64,000 bases of DNA from positions 558,001 to 622,000 of the forward strand of contig NW_023503608.1 of the NCBI RefSeq assembly GCF_014529535.1, written 5' to 3'. Made by a program: the position numbers and the translations under genes. Shown in pieces: positions 46,035 to 58,475 of the stretch (position 1 is its first letter; each line of letters starts with the position of its first letter). Source of the DNA: Bradysia coprophila (taxonomy: Eukaryota; Arthropoda; Insecta; Diptera; Sciaridae). The notes beneath the pieces are model-generated. The model saw only the letters and a list, made by a program, of their open reading frames with translations, was not told where the DNA came from and did no database searches.

Positions 46035-46500
46035 CGTCGGCAGCATAACTAAAGCGTATCTCCGATATCTCAGAAACTACTGAACCGATTTTGATAAACA
46101 TTTTTTTTTTTACTTAAAGGGCAGTGAGAAGTTATGAATTTTAGCCCGACATAAAGTCAATCGGCCATATGGTTCGGAAGATATTGTAGAAAAATTGAAA
46201 AACAAAAAACAAAATCTGTAAGCCATTTGAGCCGATTTTGATAAAATTTTATTTTTCCCTGAAAGGTAGTAAAAAGTAATGAATTTTGAGCTCGACATAA
46301 AGTCAATCGGCCATACGGCTCAGAAGTTATTGTGGAAAAACTGAAAAGTCTCTAGAGAATACGACGAAAAGTGCTGATTTCACTGAAATTTTTTGTATGC
46401 TCAAAATTCATACAACCTTTCACGAAAAAAAAAGTTTTTCAAAATCGGTTCAATAGTTCCTGAGATATCGGAGATACGCCCTTTAGTCATGTTGCTGACG
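46035..46500. mobile_element. 466-bp inverted-repeat element with internal tandem duplication
   Basis: About 60 bp at each end are inverted copies: CGTCGGCAGCATAACTAAAG, GTATCTCCGATATCTCAG, CTACTGAACCGATTTTGA on the left against their reverse on the right. Inside, a roughly 115-bp block containing GACATAAAGTCAATCGGCCATA occurs twice (about 46150 and 46297). No transposase is encoded. Confidence 0.7.
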
Positions 46501-48299
46501 AAATGGTTTCGGACAGACATTGTCATTCTATTCTATTTCAATAAATGAGTTATTCATGATAACCTAAAAAAATCAAACCTGCGAAATATTGGCTAATGTT
46601 AAAGAAAAAGTAACTTTCAACTGATAAATACCGGCTTATAAACTAAGTACATTCATCGTTCACGTCTTATCTTCTCCGACGCAAATAACGACTCGCCTAT
46701 TATTGACCATCAGCGAATGATCATGAGTAAGGTGGTGTTTTTAACGAAATTTTATTTGTTTTATCAGAAGCGATAAACGGAAAATTTCACGCTCTCGCAT
46801 TCTCTAAATTCGAGTATATATTACTTAGACCAAGTATATCAAAATTCATCGGGCAGTTAAATACTATTGAAATTGATGAATTTGCTTGTGTTGTCAAAGT
46901 TAAAAAGATGTCAAGGTGTTTTTTACACAATGCTTGGTGCATTTTTATTTTCAATATAGACTTGTACCGTAACTATGTCGTGAAATAAGAAAAAACTAAA
47001 AATTTATCGGAAAGCTCCACCGTCATGATATTTACCTCAAAGTCTTGAATTCACGGTTTCTGATGTATATCCTCCTCCAATGGTTTGCTTATAGTAGACA
47101 CACTTCACATATTATTATTTTTTTAAGTCTTTCCCTTTCCGATTGAGATTTTCTTTTTATATATCCATTCTAAAAATTTACCGTTTGCTTACTGGTAACT
47201 CACTCGTGTATCCGAATCACTTAGACGAAAAAGTGATAAAATTTTCTTCTTTTTAAAAAAGAGGAAAATACAAAAAAAATTCAATTCAAATAATTTTGAA
47301 AATTCTAATTCATCTGTCCTCATGCAGAGATTGTTTGAAACTGATTTACAAAAATAAATTCAAATCCTCTTGCGCATATTCAACTTTGAGCCAGCCACAC
47401 AAGAGTGTACCATCAGCACATGTAATTATTTTACAGCCCTGGTATATTTTTAACCACCACTAAGATTAAACCATAAGACATTCGCGTCGTCGTTAATATT
47501 TTTTTCGTCGATTTTATAATGTTGAACGCGCGCGTTATTTATAAATAACATCTATGTGGTTGGTTGGTTGTTGGTACAAAGATTTTCGACTTTTTTTTTA
47601 ATAGAACTATGAATATGTGCAGCAAGCAACACGTTGGGTTTTTCTTATTTTCTGATCTCTCTGGTGTTTTTTTTCTTAATTCCTTCTTGAACAGAGTGTA
47701 TGTATCTCGTCTTTTATACCTTATTGTGTTTAGACTAAGGAAAAGTGGCCAATTAATTAGTTTAATATTTTTTGGCTTAGCTTTGTTTGCACAGAAGTAA
47801 AATATTGCGGCATTTTCATTTTTCTCGTCAAAATTTTGAACGAAATGAAAATTTATTTTTTCCGGCTTTCGTCAGAGAATCAACATTCTTTTGTTGTTGA
47901 CACACATGAGAGTAAGGTTGTCGGAAAGAAACGTTTTTCTTTGTTTTCATGTGTGTATTTACTCATTTATTCATACGATTCATATATTCATATATTCTGT
48001 AGCACAGTCACAGTCACAGAGAACGGACGTGTTTATGCGTTGCTCTCTAAAAGTGTTTCTTTTGTGTGGCTGTGTGTGAATTCATTTTCGATTTTGTCTA
48101 ATTTCTGTGCCAACTTTTACGGCTTTGGTGTTTTTATTTTGCTGTAATGGTTAAATGGTGAAATTATTTTAAAGGTTTTATTAACGAAGTCAAAGTGTTG
48201 TTCTCGTAGGTCATTTTCTCTTTGATCAATAAAGTTGTTCTCGCCTCATTGTGCGATATCAACAATTGTGTTATTTCCTTTGTTATTTAACATGTGCTT

Positions 48300-49104
48300 C
48301 GTGGCGTCGGTGTACGGATTAACAATCGACTCTACCAGAAGCTAATGCTAAATTACGTGCTCGATTAATGTACGAAAATGACACATTGCCGTATGGCATC
48401 TGGCAGTCAATTTTAGTGCAGGTAAGGTACAAACGCCTCGGGTTCTCATTTGACACCCCAAAACCACATAGCAAATTTTTACAAATTTGCTGTGGTACAA
48501 TCCCAAGATACAGAAACTATCTTGTACTCCAAAATGACCGCGAGGTTTAACAGATCTATTGATTGATACGTTGTATGGATGTCAAGGGATATGACGAAAT
48601 ACGAATCATTCAAACGCTACAACCTGCAACGCCAGAACGAGTTCAGTCACATGGTGGCATGGCGATTTATACGAAGAGGCAACTCATGGCCTATGGTGAT
48701 TAGACACTTGCTATTACCTAAAACTAATAGCCGTGACCGTAACAAAGTCGGAAATATCAAAAAACCCAACATTCGCTTTCTCCATAAAAGAAACCATATC
48801 GACATAATGTCAATAGTAGAAAGAGCTACAACATGACAATGTTGATAGCGCCATCTTTGGGAAAATGTACAGGTCAATTAGTGATGGTTGTGGTATTCGC
48901 ATACCACCCACGGCTTGGAGAATTCACAACGTATGGGACGTTAACACACGGTCGATTTGTGAACAATCTAAGTCGGGAGAGATATGATGTAAAATCACAG
49001 TCCATATGATCAAGAGACTTGTACAATAGCACAACAGGCCCATCTGAGGCTTAGGTGCTGGGCTTACACCCTCCCATCTAATCTAATCTAATCTAATCTA
49101 ATCT
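48300..49104 (+). mobile_element. Probable 5'-truncated non-LTR retrotransposon 3' end
   Basis: The stretch ends in five or six tandem TAATC units (about 49076-49104) right after GGGCTTACACCCTCCCATC. Ending in a short tandem repeat rather than poly(A) is typical of some insect LINE and LINE-dependent elements. The preceding 700 bp differ in composition from their surroundings (less AT-rich) but hold no intact frame. The 5' boundary is uncertain. A small open stretch with acceptor- and donor-like ends at about 48341-48420 was noticed; it may be chance. Confidence 0.45.
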
Positions 49105-49708
49105 ATTCATACGATCATTTCGACTCTATTCCACTTAATGATCCGAAAAATTCAGGTCAGAATATTGTGAGCGTTTTGTTATTTTAGCAGTTCGGTTCGC
49201 ATTGAAAAAATGTAAAATATATAAACAAAAAGAAAACTTATTACTATCATCACTTCCTTTCGGACTGCAGACTGAGGTTCGACGAACTTGTGTGCTTAAG
49301 CACCATCTGTTAGTACGATGTAATTTGTATGGAAATGGTTCAAGGCGATAGTCTCTGTTGATGTACTATATGTTTATTCTAACGCCACACGATTAAGTCT
49401 GATACTTCTTTTGTTTCGAATATCACTCCATGTTTCACAACAAATCTCTTACTTCTTTAGTTGAACTTTACTCTTTGCTATATGAGAAAACACTGTGTAG
49501 AGCTAATTGCAGAGCTAATTGTTTATGTTTGTGATCGTTGTCGATAACAGATGACCACGCGTAATAAAAGGTTAATACGTGAAGGAGCTTGGCAAACACT
49601 TAAAATATTTCTCTGAAAATAACAGAATATCAAGAGAACTACAGGTAAAGTCATCTGAATTCATATCGAAATTTGCTTCAGCTGTTTTCTGAACTGATTA
49701 GTCTGATA

Positions 49709-49832
49709 CAGTGAACGACATCTCAAATGTCTCACTGTCAAATTTTTCTGAGAATTTTATTGTGTCATTGCAAATTCACAATGACATTCTCTGAAAAAAA
49801 TGACAGTGAGACATTTGAGATGTCGTTCACTG
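49709..49832. mobile_element. 124-bp mariner-type MITE with TA duplication
   Basis: Starts CAGTGAACGACATCTCAAAT and ends ATTTGAGATGTCGTTCACTG, a 46-bp nearly perfect inverted repeat, flanked by TA at 49707-49708 and 49833-49834. The loop holds a second small hairpin GTGTCATTG/CAATGACAC-like. CAGTG ends with TA target sites are characteristic of Tc1/mariner derivatives. Confidence 0.8.
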
Positions 49833-50616
49833 TATGTAATTATTGAACCGATATAATAAACATTAAACATGTACTGTGTTTGTATGAGTGGACCATCAGC
49901 TGAATCAAATATCGATATAAATTTGATTGAACTGTAAAAAAACAACATCGATTTCTTTTCTTCTTCCGCTGACACTGAATAAATTTCATGAATATAGTTC
50001 TGGACTTGGCCGTGTTTCAACGATGACTTTCAAAACGAAAGGATTAACTTGATTTATAAAAGTTGTACGTCTGCGTTGGATTCTCTTTTCGATAGGCAAC
50101 TTGAGTGTGCCAAGGAAGGGGTCAAGAAATTAAATGCTTAGTAAAGTGGGTTGACGATTTGTTGACAATTCTGTCTTAATTTTTCATTTTTATCCACTAA
50201 ATAAATATTTGATTTAATTTAATCTCGATCCAAGTTAATACTATACTCTTTGGAGCATTTCACAGCAGCGTTACTTTTTCGGTCGTGCTGTATAGTTAAC
50301 GAATTTGTTTTAACATTTCTAAATATCTACAAGAAAAACCACTCGTCTACGCGGAGTCAAGTAACTAACAACTTACTCGTAAGAGTGAATTTGCAAAAAA
50401 CTTCGAACAATTTATATGAAATGGATATTTAATTCATATTCGATCCTAATGGTCTTTCACTCAAATGAATCGTCTTTTTACTCTGAGAATAAAAAGTTTT
50501 TTCTCAAACTTTTTTTTGTTCGATGGCTACGGTTTTCATCAAGTCCTGTTTAAATAGTAATATGTGAACTAACATAACCGGGTCAGAATATTCTGTTTAT
50601 TTACCGCAAGAGAGGA

Positions 50617-50698
50617 AGTTATTTGAAGCATTTCTTACAACAATTACATATATCTGGAGTCAGTTACGTAATTATTGTAAGAAATGCTTCAAATAACT
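50617..50698. repeat. Perfect-arm hairpin, 32-bp arms
   Basis: AAGTTATTTGAAGCATTTCT through TTACAACAATTAC pairs with GTAATTATTGTAAGAAATGCTTCAAATAACTT across an 18-bp loop. The size would suit a small MITE or a small-RNA precursor. No expression evidence is available. Confidence 0.55.
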
Positions 50699-53600
50699 TA
50701 AACCACTTTATGGATAACAGTTCCACTCATCCTAAAGGAACGAACACTTGAAGATAGATAATAAATTGAAAATTTTGTCGTAGAGTGACCTTGCTCACTT
50801 GCTGCAAACAAAATGTCGTAACAGATATTTGTTGTGAGGCTGGTATGGCAAGTTTGGTATCGTTGTAAAGCGTAGACTGCAGGCTGTTCAGGCATTATTG
50901 TTTTGTTGCAAGAAGGGTCTACCTTTGTATTACAGAGGAGATCAAGTTTCGCCGAGTATGATGACAACAAACTTTTTCAAATATTGTAAAATTCAGGCAA
51001 ATTTTGTAAAATCCATTCTCGGCGTTTAATAGAGCATGGAATCTTCTACCAATATCGCCATTCAAAGAGTTTCAAACTCTCTTCATCTTGGACATATCAC
51101 CATTTAAAAATGTCGAATTTTCGACTTTAGCTGGCCGTAGCTACGTGGACAGGTTGTCGAGGAAAGCCATTTCAACACGAATTAGCTTAGTCCCTCTTTC
51201 CTGTTGCGATAACAATCTGTATTCAAATTGACTCGTCGGTCCCACATGGCCATGAAGAACACGAAGAACAATCAGAGGTGGTGTCGCGACTCTATTTACG
51301 TTTTGTTCAACCCCACCGTGCGGCCCAAGGACTAACAAAACCTTTTTATTGATTAAATTTCCCAAGTACTCCTAAATTCCACACCAGCAATCGGAATAAC
51401 ACTCACATTGAAACTCTTTTTAAGTGATTGCATGTGATAAGTTATGCACAGTGCAGTGGTGCATCTATTATAGTAAAAAATGTGCACTTCAGTTGAAAAT
51501 TGAATCACAGTAAAAAAGTATTCTCAATTTACATTCGACGATTAATTTTGGCACGCACGACAATCCAAAAAATAAAATAAATAAATTCTGATAAAAATGC
51601 TTTCCCCGTGACTCAGAGAAGATTTTTTTGTTCATTTTAGCCAATCTACTCACTTGAAAGAAATGTAAATAAAATCATTATTATTTCGGTGTTGGAATGT
51701 TTATGCGACTAAACAATTTATTCATCTAACGAAATACAAGAAAAAAAATTCAAGAATGAAATCCACATGTGTTTGCATATATTCTTCCTAAATATCGAAA
51801 GCAATTCTGTAATATCCAACTATTGCTCATAGAGTGGTGCTATTACACTTATCTTATTATTAGCATTTACGTTGTGTGTATCGTTTGTGTGATGCGTTAA
51901 AATTCGTTGCAAGGGAGGATTCTCTAGGTGGTGTCAGTGTGTATGGTGATGGTAAAAAGTGCTTGCCGATGAATTTTTATTTCAATACATCACACATGCT
52001 GCTTCAGCATGTTTTATGAATATAAATGCAATTGTGATCAGATGATTCTTCTAAGATGTATACTGTTTATTGCTCACTCGGGACATTAATACAATTTTGA
52101 GTAGTAAAATTTTAGAGAATATTATTCTCATTGTTTCACAGGTCGGATATATACCGATCATATCAGATCGATTTCTTTAGGGTTAAATCTTTGTAGATCT
52201 TTTCCTCAGCTAATTTTTACGAGTCATTTGGTTAATTAGGGCCAGTGGTTATAGCTTATTTTTACATCAATAACAGTGAGAGTATGCGAAGCTAGTCACT
52301 ATCGATAAAAACCAATACTGCGCTCGGTGCAATGGTATGTACTACTTACGTACACCCTGTTAACGATCAACGTAAAATTACACATTTTTTTAAACGTTTT
52401 TTTTATTCGTTGATTTCCTTTGAACAAAATCTTGCAATGTTTTAAAAATAAAGACCCCTTCGATACAACACCGTTTTATATATAGAATATATCTTTCTTT
52501 TCAGGCGATACGGTCTTCGGTGTAATAAAATTTTATCTGTGGCATAAATAAATTTGAAGTTAATTATTTACTAGTACCGCGTAGAGTATATGGTAATGAC
52601 TTTTTATACTTAGATGGTTCGAGTTTGGATTCCGTGGGACGTTTTCCGATTTGATTTTCTGTGAAACAAAATATTTTCAGTTTTTTCTACATGTACACGC
52701 AGCCTAACAGGAAGGTAACATTTCGATTTTGATTTCTCTAAATAGTTATTTTCATAACATGTGCTTACATGAAGATTTTGTGCAATAGATGTGAATGAAA
52801 GTTGTCAGCCCGAGGTGAAGCCGAGTGCATCATATATGCACAAAATTCCGGTTTATGCACAAGGTTGGTTTGTTCAGGGCTGAGATCTTCATTTTTACAA
52901 ACATCTTCTTCACGCACTAGTGCTCATTTATGATAAAATCAATTTAGACACTGATGTACATAATAGTTATTTATGTAACAAGAATCGTATGGAGGTATAT
53001 TATCGCACTAGATGTCGGCTTTGCCTCGGATTGGCAAGCTTCGTGTGTGATAATATACCAACATACGAGTGATAAAGCAAAAAATCATTTCATTTTTATG
53101 AAGTAAGAGATTTTGAATCTAACGCTCTGCGAAATCTAAAGCAAAAGATGTAGCAGATTGAATGAATGATTGTGACACAGACAACATTTAGAGTCACGTT
53201 ATAAGAGATCTCGTAAAAGAGATCCTAGGAAGTCGTTCTTCTACGATAACGAAGGTCCGATATATACAAAAAAGCTTTCTTTCTCTTCGTAAATAAGAAA
53301 TTTAACATAAATTTAGAACAAATAATGTTGCTCCAACTTTTATGTCATTTTAGGGACGATTGAAGTGAATTTATTGCCTGGTTTGACCCAGTGCGTATTA
53401 TTTTTACGTTTTGATTTGCATGTTGTGGTTATGGGCTAAATTATCATTTGAAACAACACACAACCGTCCAATAAATAATTTAAAAATGTACAACATCTGC
53501 CCCTGCTTGGCACAAATGAAACGCTAAAATAATGGCATGAAGAAGAGAAAGACATTTGCAGATTTTATGTATAGCTGGTTGCAACTTATAAATAATCATC

Positions 53601-56600
53601 CATTTGACATGGCATGGTCGTAATATTTTGTCAATAGTAAGTGTTTTGAAAGTCTGTTGGAGATTGTTTTGTGTACTAGAGGCTAATATAATTTCAAGAT
53701 GCATTACACTACGGTGAAAACTGCTTGCACAGAAAATAATTTAATAAATGCAAAGCCGAAACGTAATACGGTTCCAACTGCATATAATAGCAGACTGTGG
53801 CACGCGTTCGAATATAACTCTCTTTGTCATTCATACAAATGCAACTGCACCGATGTTGTTGATGAAAAATTATGTTTTTCTTTTATAATGTATATGCAGA
53901 ACGGTTTCTTAAATTAGAATCGCACCAAAGAGCAATGTTAAATTATATATACGTGAGGATATGTGTATTAGATTAATGTTGAAACTAAATCTTTTAATGA
54001 CTTGAAAGGGTTATTAACATGATGATATATATTTCCCCCATAGTTGATTCACGAAACCGTGGCGGTGGTTGAATTGATTTCTGGTTTGTTTTCGATAGAG
54101 AAATCATCGACAAACTTGTGATTGTAAAAAGTTTTTGGATTTCATTTTGAATTTTCATTGCACACACATCGCTGAAAAGGCAGACTCCGAAAACGTTTAT
54201 CCAAACACTAAACTGAATTTAGATCATTTATATGGTGCGAGAAAAAATAAACCAGATAAAAAGAACGGTTATATATTTCTCAAACGTTCGTTAAGGTGTT
54301 AGAATCTCTAAACAAGTGCGCTCTTTATACCTTTTTGTGTATTTTAAAATGTTTGTATGAAGGCATAAAATGCTCTTATTCCATATATATAAAATGCTAT
54401 ACAGAGTTTTCGAACACATTAAAATGAAAATCGAATGTTTACTAAATCTTAAAATAAATTTCCTTTATATATATATCCGTTTACTGCAGGTCCATCACCT
54501 TTGAAAAATTATAGTTTTGGAAAATGTGTATACTCCACACTGCATAGCTCTGTCAATTCATCGACTTTTGAAACTTTTGAAACTGTAGTAAATTTAGAAA
54601 AATATTTTTCCTTCAGCTTTGTTTTACTCGACTCGATTGATCAACGGTTCTAACAATGAAAACTGTTGTGGTTTTCTTTTCTGAAAACTTTATCGACTCA
54701 TAGACAATAAACAGTTTAATGTGCATTTTCGCATATCACTATATGATGTAAATTAACTATAGTTTGCCTATACCGCAAGATACGAAACTACATAGTCAGT
54801 AGACTCGTGACGGTTAAATTTAGACTTTTGTTGGAAAATTACAAAAATTTCAATGAGTCAATGGTAAAGAACACTGACGTTGCTAAGGAAATTTCTTAAC
54901 GGATTTCAAAAGAAAATGTTATTGTCGTGCTCGTCAAATTGTTAAGAGTGGTTATTCCCGATTACAGAATTATAGAAATTTGCATTACTATGAGAAACTT
55001 CATTGGGCTGCTCATGCCAACTGACTGTTTTCATAAATGCTAATCAGCAGGAGAAACATAGAAAGACTGGTTACAATCACTCGTACGTGTGCGACCGAAG
55101 ACATAAAAAGAGGACTTAGCGATCGTAGGTTCATAACTTATATGACGAATGACGGTAAACCATAATTGCATTGGATGAAAAGCGAGTTCCGAGTGGTAAT
55201 TTAGGCGTTTTTGATGTATTGTCAATATCAATATGAAGCAAGATCAGAAATTTGCCCAAAGTATGAGACACAAAGTTCCGAAAGTTTTAAGTTTATTTTA
55301 AATGTTCGACAATTCAGGGCACCCTAATAGTGATATTGCAAATTTAACTTATAATTTTAAGTTGAGACAAGACGTGAAATTTTAACTTCTCTACACAAAG
55401 TATATGGAGAGACAACCTGTAATTTTCAAGTTTTACGTCAATTAAAAGTGAAAATCGAAATCTCCCAGAAAATATCAATGAAAATAAAAGGTAAACATGA
55501 CGCTACTGCTTCATATACGTCGAAAAGCAAGGACACCTCGGACACCTCTCAATTAGTCTCAAATGAAATGTACCTACTGGTGCTTACAGACCTCGTCTTC
55601 GGCATGGATCAACAAAATTCACACGATAAGTATTAATTCCATCATTTATCTCATTTTTTGATATGTATGATCTAGCTACTATTATGACTGAAGCATACTA
55701 TACTGACACATCACAGATAAATCTACTAAATACTGATGTGTCGAAGCATTCAACTGAAAATGTTCGTCAATAAGAATGTTTATTGAAATATGGACCATAA
55801 CATATAAGCAGTGTCCGCCCAGTAAGAGAATCAATTGGGTTCAAACTCACCGTTCATTTCAATAAATTGAAAGAAACCGATAAAATCTGCTCCCGAATGG
55901 TCAAATTTAAATTTATTGCCCGAGCAGATATAAATAATAAATTTTTATATTCACGTTATCCCATCAATAACACTTAACATCACGATGTTGTTTAGTGGTT
56001 ATAACATAATATTTACATTAAAAACAATTTAAAAATAAATGTGCCTAAAAACGAGAGATTTCTGTTTGAATTTTCGTTCGAACAAGAAAAAAATGCTTTG
56101 TCGTCATTCTCGGTATGATTTTTTTAGAAAATGGTTGCCTATCTGGCATAGATTGGTATCACCTGTTTAATTTTGTTTATCTGGAAATTTTCAATTCGTA
56201 AATATGTACGTAGTTACACACTGTGGTAGACTAGCAGAATTGTCTTTCAGGAAAAATTAACATAAATAAATCGTACAGCCACAGCCACCTAGCGAAAATA
56301 AATGTATGTAAGTGCATATTAATTTATGCATATGACTGAGTTGAGTACATGAATTTGGAATTTATTTGACGTAGAAAATGTTTCTTCTGTTTCTACACTC
56401 TTTCATTTGCTTTCAAACGTTTTGAGTATAGGAAAATGTCTGGTAAATCTTTGAATCCAGTCTAGGTACATCAAAACACGTCAAATCCAAGGTAGATATA
56501 CCTCGGTCAAATCTTATGACGCAAGCATATCATCAGAGTTATTATCGAATCTGATACTTCTTCTGTAGAAATTATGCGACAGATTTAAACCAAATCTTTA

Positions 56601-56717
56601 AAGGCTTCAAAACACATTTTACTATAAATGACTGCAACAGACAGTGCAACGCTTATTTTTTTTGTCGCAGCCGATAACAGATGATATGATTATTAATCGA
56701 ATCGATTGTCTGTGACC

Positions 56718-56874
56718 AACTTCAAGCAAAAGTGCTATGAATGACAGCTGCCAAATAGAGTACTATTTTGTATGAAATTTTATCCCCACTCTTTTTACAG
56801 TGTAAAATTTTATATGGAGCACTGTCAAGTTTCAGTACCCTATTTAGAGTACCACTTTTGCTTGAAGTGCGTTG
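56718..56874. mobile_element. Family B MITE with matching target duplication
   Basis: Same family as 31051-31207. CTGTGAC flanks the element on both sides (56710-56716 and about 56875-56881), giving a 7-8-bp target duplication and pointing to a hAT-like mover. The left end has lost three bases. Confidence 0.75.
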
Positions 56875-56982
56875 CTGTGACCTATCTTGACAAATTTTGG
56901 AAAATATTTTTAAATTTTAGAGAGGAATTTAAGAATATTTCGGGAATTATTCTATATTTATCGTTCTACAGTGGTATCGAAC

Positions 56983-57132
56983 CAACGCACTGCAAGCATG
57001 AGTGATCTTTGTGGCAGCTGAGTACTATTTCGTATGAAAATTTATTCAACATTTTTTCAGTGCCAAAATTTGTTTGATACACTGTCCAGTCTCATTACTA
57101 TTTAGAGGGCCACTCATGCTTGAAGTGCGTTG
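56983..57132. mobile_element. Family B MITE, variant with CATGAGTG subterminal sequence
   Basis: Ends CAACGCACTGCAAGCATGAG and CTCATGCTTGAAGTGCGTTG. The subterminal sequence differs from the AAAAGTG type, so at least two subfamilies are present. Confidence 0.7.
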
Positions 57133-57225
57133 GCGGAACACATGTTACTTCCATTATTTAACTAGTCTAGTGAATGTCAACTTCATCACGATTTGCTCTG
57201 ATAAAAGGATACTGATAGCCAGTGC

Positions 57226-57592
57226 CAATTCACTTCAAGCAAAAGTGGTACTCTAAATAGAGTTCTGAAACGGGACAGTGTGTCAAACAGATTTTGACAC
57301 TGTAAAAAATATGGAATAAATTTTTAATACAAAATAGTACTCTATTTGGCAACTGTAGTCGACTACTATAGATTGTTATGATGCAAGAGAAAGAAATATT
57401 TTGACAAGTACGACAAGTACCCCAAGGCAAGTTGTAATAAACTGGTCCTATGTCCTCTCGCTCGCATCATAACATGATGAAAGAGAAGCAAATACTTTGA
57501 CAAGTACCCCAAGGCAAGTTATAATTAACTAGTCTTCGGTCTTCTCGCTCCGATCATAAAAGTCTATGATCACTTTTGCTTGAAGTGCGTTG
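57226..57592. mobile_element. Longer family B MITE (367 bp)
   Basis: Family ends TTCACTTCAAGCAAAAGTG and CACTTTTGCTTGAAGTGCG enclose extra internal sequence with a direct repeat (TTTGACAAGTACCCCAAGGC near 57480-57520 and a related piece near 57390-57430). CCAGTGC flanks both sides (57219-57225 and 57593-57599). Confidence 0.75.
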
Positions 57593-57908
57593 CCAGTGCT
57601 CATAAGACATTATTGTCCTTTTATTGTACTTAACAAATGTTTCACCCGCGTAACACACACTGTAAAAAATGTGACGTCTAATGCAACTTTTAACAGCTGG
57701 GTTTGTTGCATTGAACTCAAAATTATTTTCATTTACAAAAATAATAGAATGTTTGATAGGTAGATAAATATTATAGAGGAAAATCTAGACAGAAAACCAT
57801 AAATCGGAGCAAAATAAAATTAAGTGATCCACAGTCAGATGGTTGCATTGACATACAGTGTAGATACTCGATTGTACTAAATTTAAACAAATTGTGTTTC
57901 ACATCAAA

Positions 57909-58408
57909 ATGGAAGAAAAATCTGAAGGAGTAACCGATTCACCGAAGAAAGGACCCACCCTTAGTACGCTGAGTACGAGTACGAGCAGTAGTTTTGAGCC
58001 TTTAGATCCGCACGATCCGAGCCTGAGTAGATTAGCCACGAAAATGTTCCAAAAGACCCACAGCTATGTGTCGCACGAATTGAATACGTCGCTCGAAGAC
58101 TATAAGCTGCTTGAAAACATGCAAAAGCTGACCATATCAAAGTATTCGGACATGAATCAAATAGCCGAAAATTTGGTCACCTCATCCGCTGAATTGAAAC
58201 AGAAATTTGAAGAATTGGTAAGACGATTGGGAAGTGAAATACAATCGTGACAGTATGTCTTACACAAAATCAATTCTAGATGCCCTACTTGGCCGAAATC
58301 GATGAAATCGAGAAAACTGTGAATGATTTAGAAGCAGCCGCATTTAAATTGGACGCTTATAGCTTACGACTGGAGAGTAAATTTAATGAATTGATGAAGA
58401 AAAAGTAA
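57909..58408 (+). CDS. BLOC1S2: BLOC-1 subunit 2
   Basis: Exons 57909-58217 and 58280-58408 join in phase 0 to 145 residues, close to the usual length near 142. After a Ser/Thr-rich N-terminus comes the family core: LSRLATKMFQKTHSYVSHEL, LEDYKLLENMQKLTISKYSD, and a C-terminal coiled coil ending AFKLDAYSLRLESKF. It is a small coiled-coil subunit shared by BLOC-1 and BORC, cytoplasmic complexes needed for lysosome-related organelle formation and lysosome positioning. The ATG at 57909 is preferred over the in-frame one at 57894 because it is preceded by AAA and gives the usual N-terminus. A poly(A) signal at 58460-58465 puts its tail against that of the gene on the other strand. Confidence 0.93.
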
Positions 58409-58437
58409 ACGAAAAAGTCCCGATTGTTTGATGGTTT

Positions 58438-58443
58438 TTTATT
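58438..58443 (-). promoter_or_regulatory. AATAAA poly(A) signal of IER3IP1
   Basis: On the minus strand, 33 nt after the TGA at 58476-58478. Cleavage would fall near or inside the end of the opposing BLOC1S2 coding exon. Confidence 0.55.
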
Positions 58444-58459
58444 TTATAGAAATTTTGTA

Positions 58460-58465
58460 AATAAA
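58460..58465 (+). promoter_or_regulatory. AATAAA poly(A) signal of BLOC1S2
   Basis: Lies 52 nt after the TAA. Cleavage some 10-30 nt further would run into the last codons of the opposing IER3IP1 gene. Confidence 0.65.
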
Positions 58466-58475
58466 CAAACGTTGT

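Larger units (their letters stand above)
43245..57893. other. Gene desert with inverted-repeat elements
   Basis: Across 14.6 kb no reading frame exceeds about 105 residues and none has recognisable homology. It holds a 465-bp inverted-repeat element (46035-46500), a LINE-like 3' end (about 48300-49104), a mariner-type MITE (49709-49832), a hairpin (50617-50698) and a cluster of family B MITEs (56718-57592). Upstream exons or enhancers of the kahuli-like gene could lie here but cannot be shown from sequence. Confidence 0.6.

Noticed and set aside
47564-48147. Plus-strand frames of 78 and 103 residues in the gene desert
   Set aside because: Low-complexity Phe/Leu/Ser-rich translations of T-rich DNA with no splice or homology support.
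48341-48420. Possible 80-bp coding exon with acceptor- and donor-like ends
   Set aside because: No partner exon and no recognisable homology; an open stretch of this size is expected by chance.
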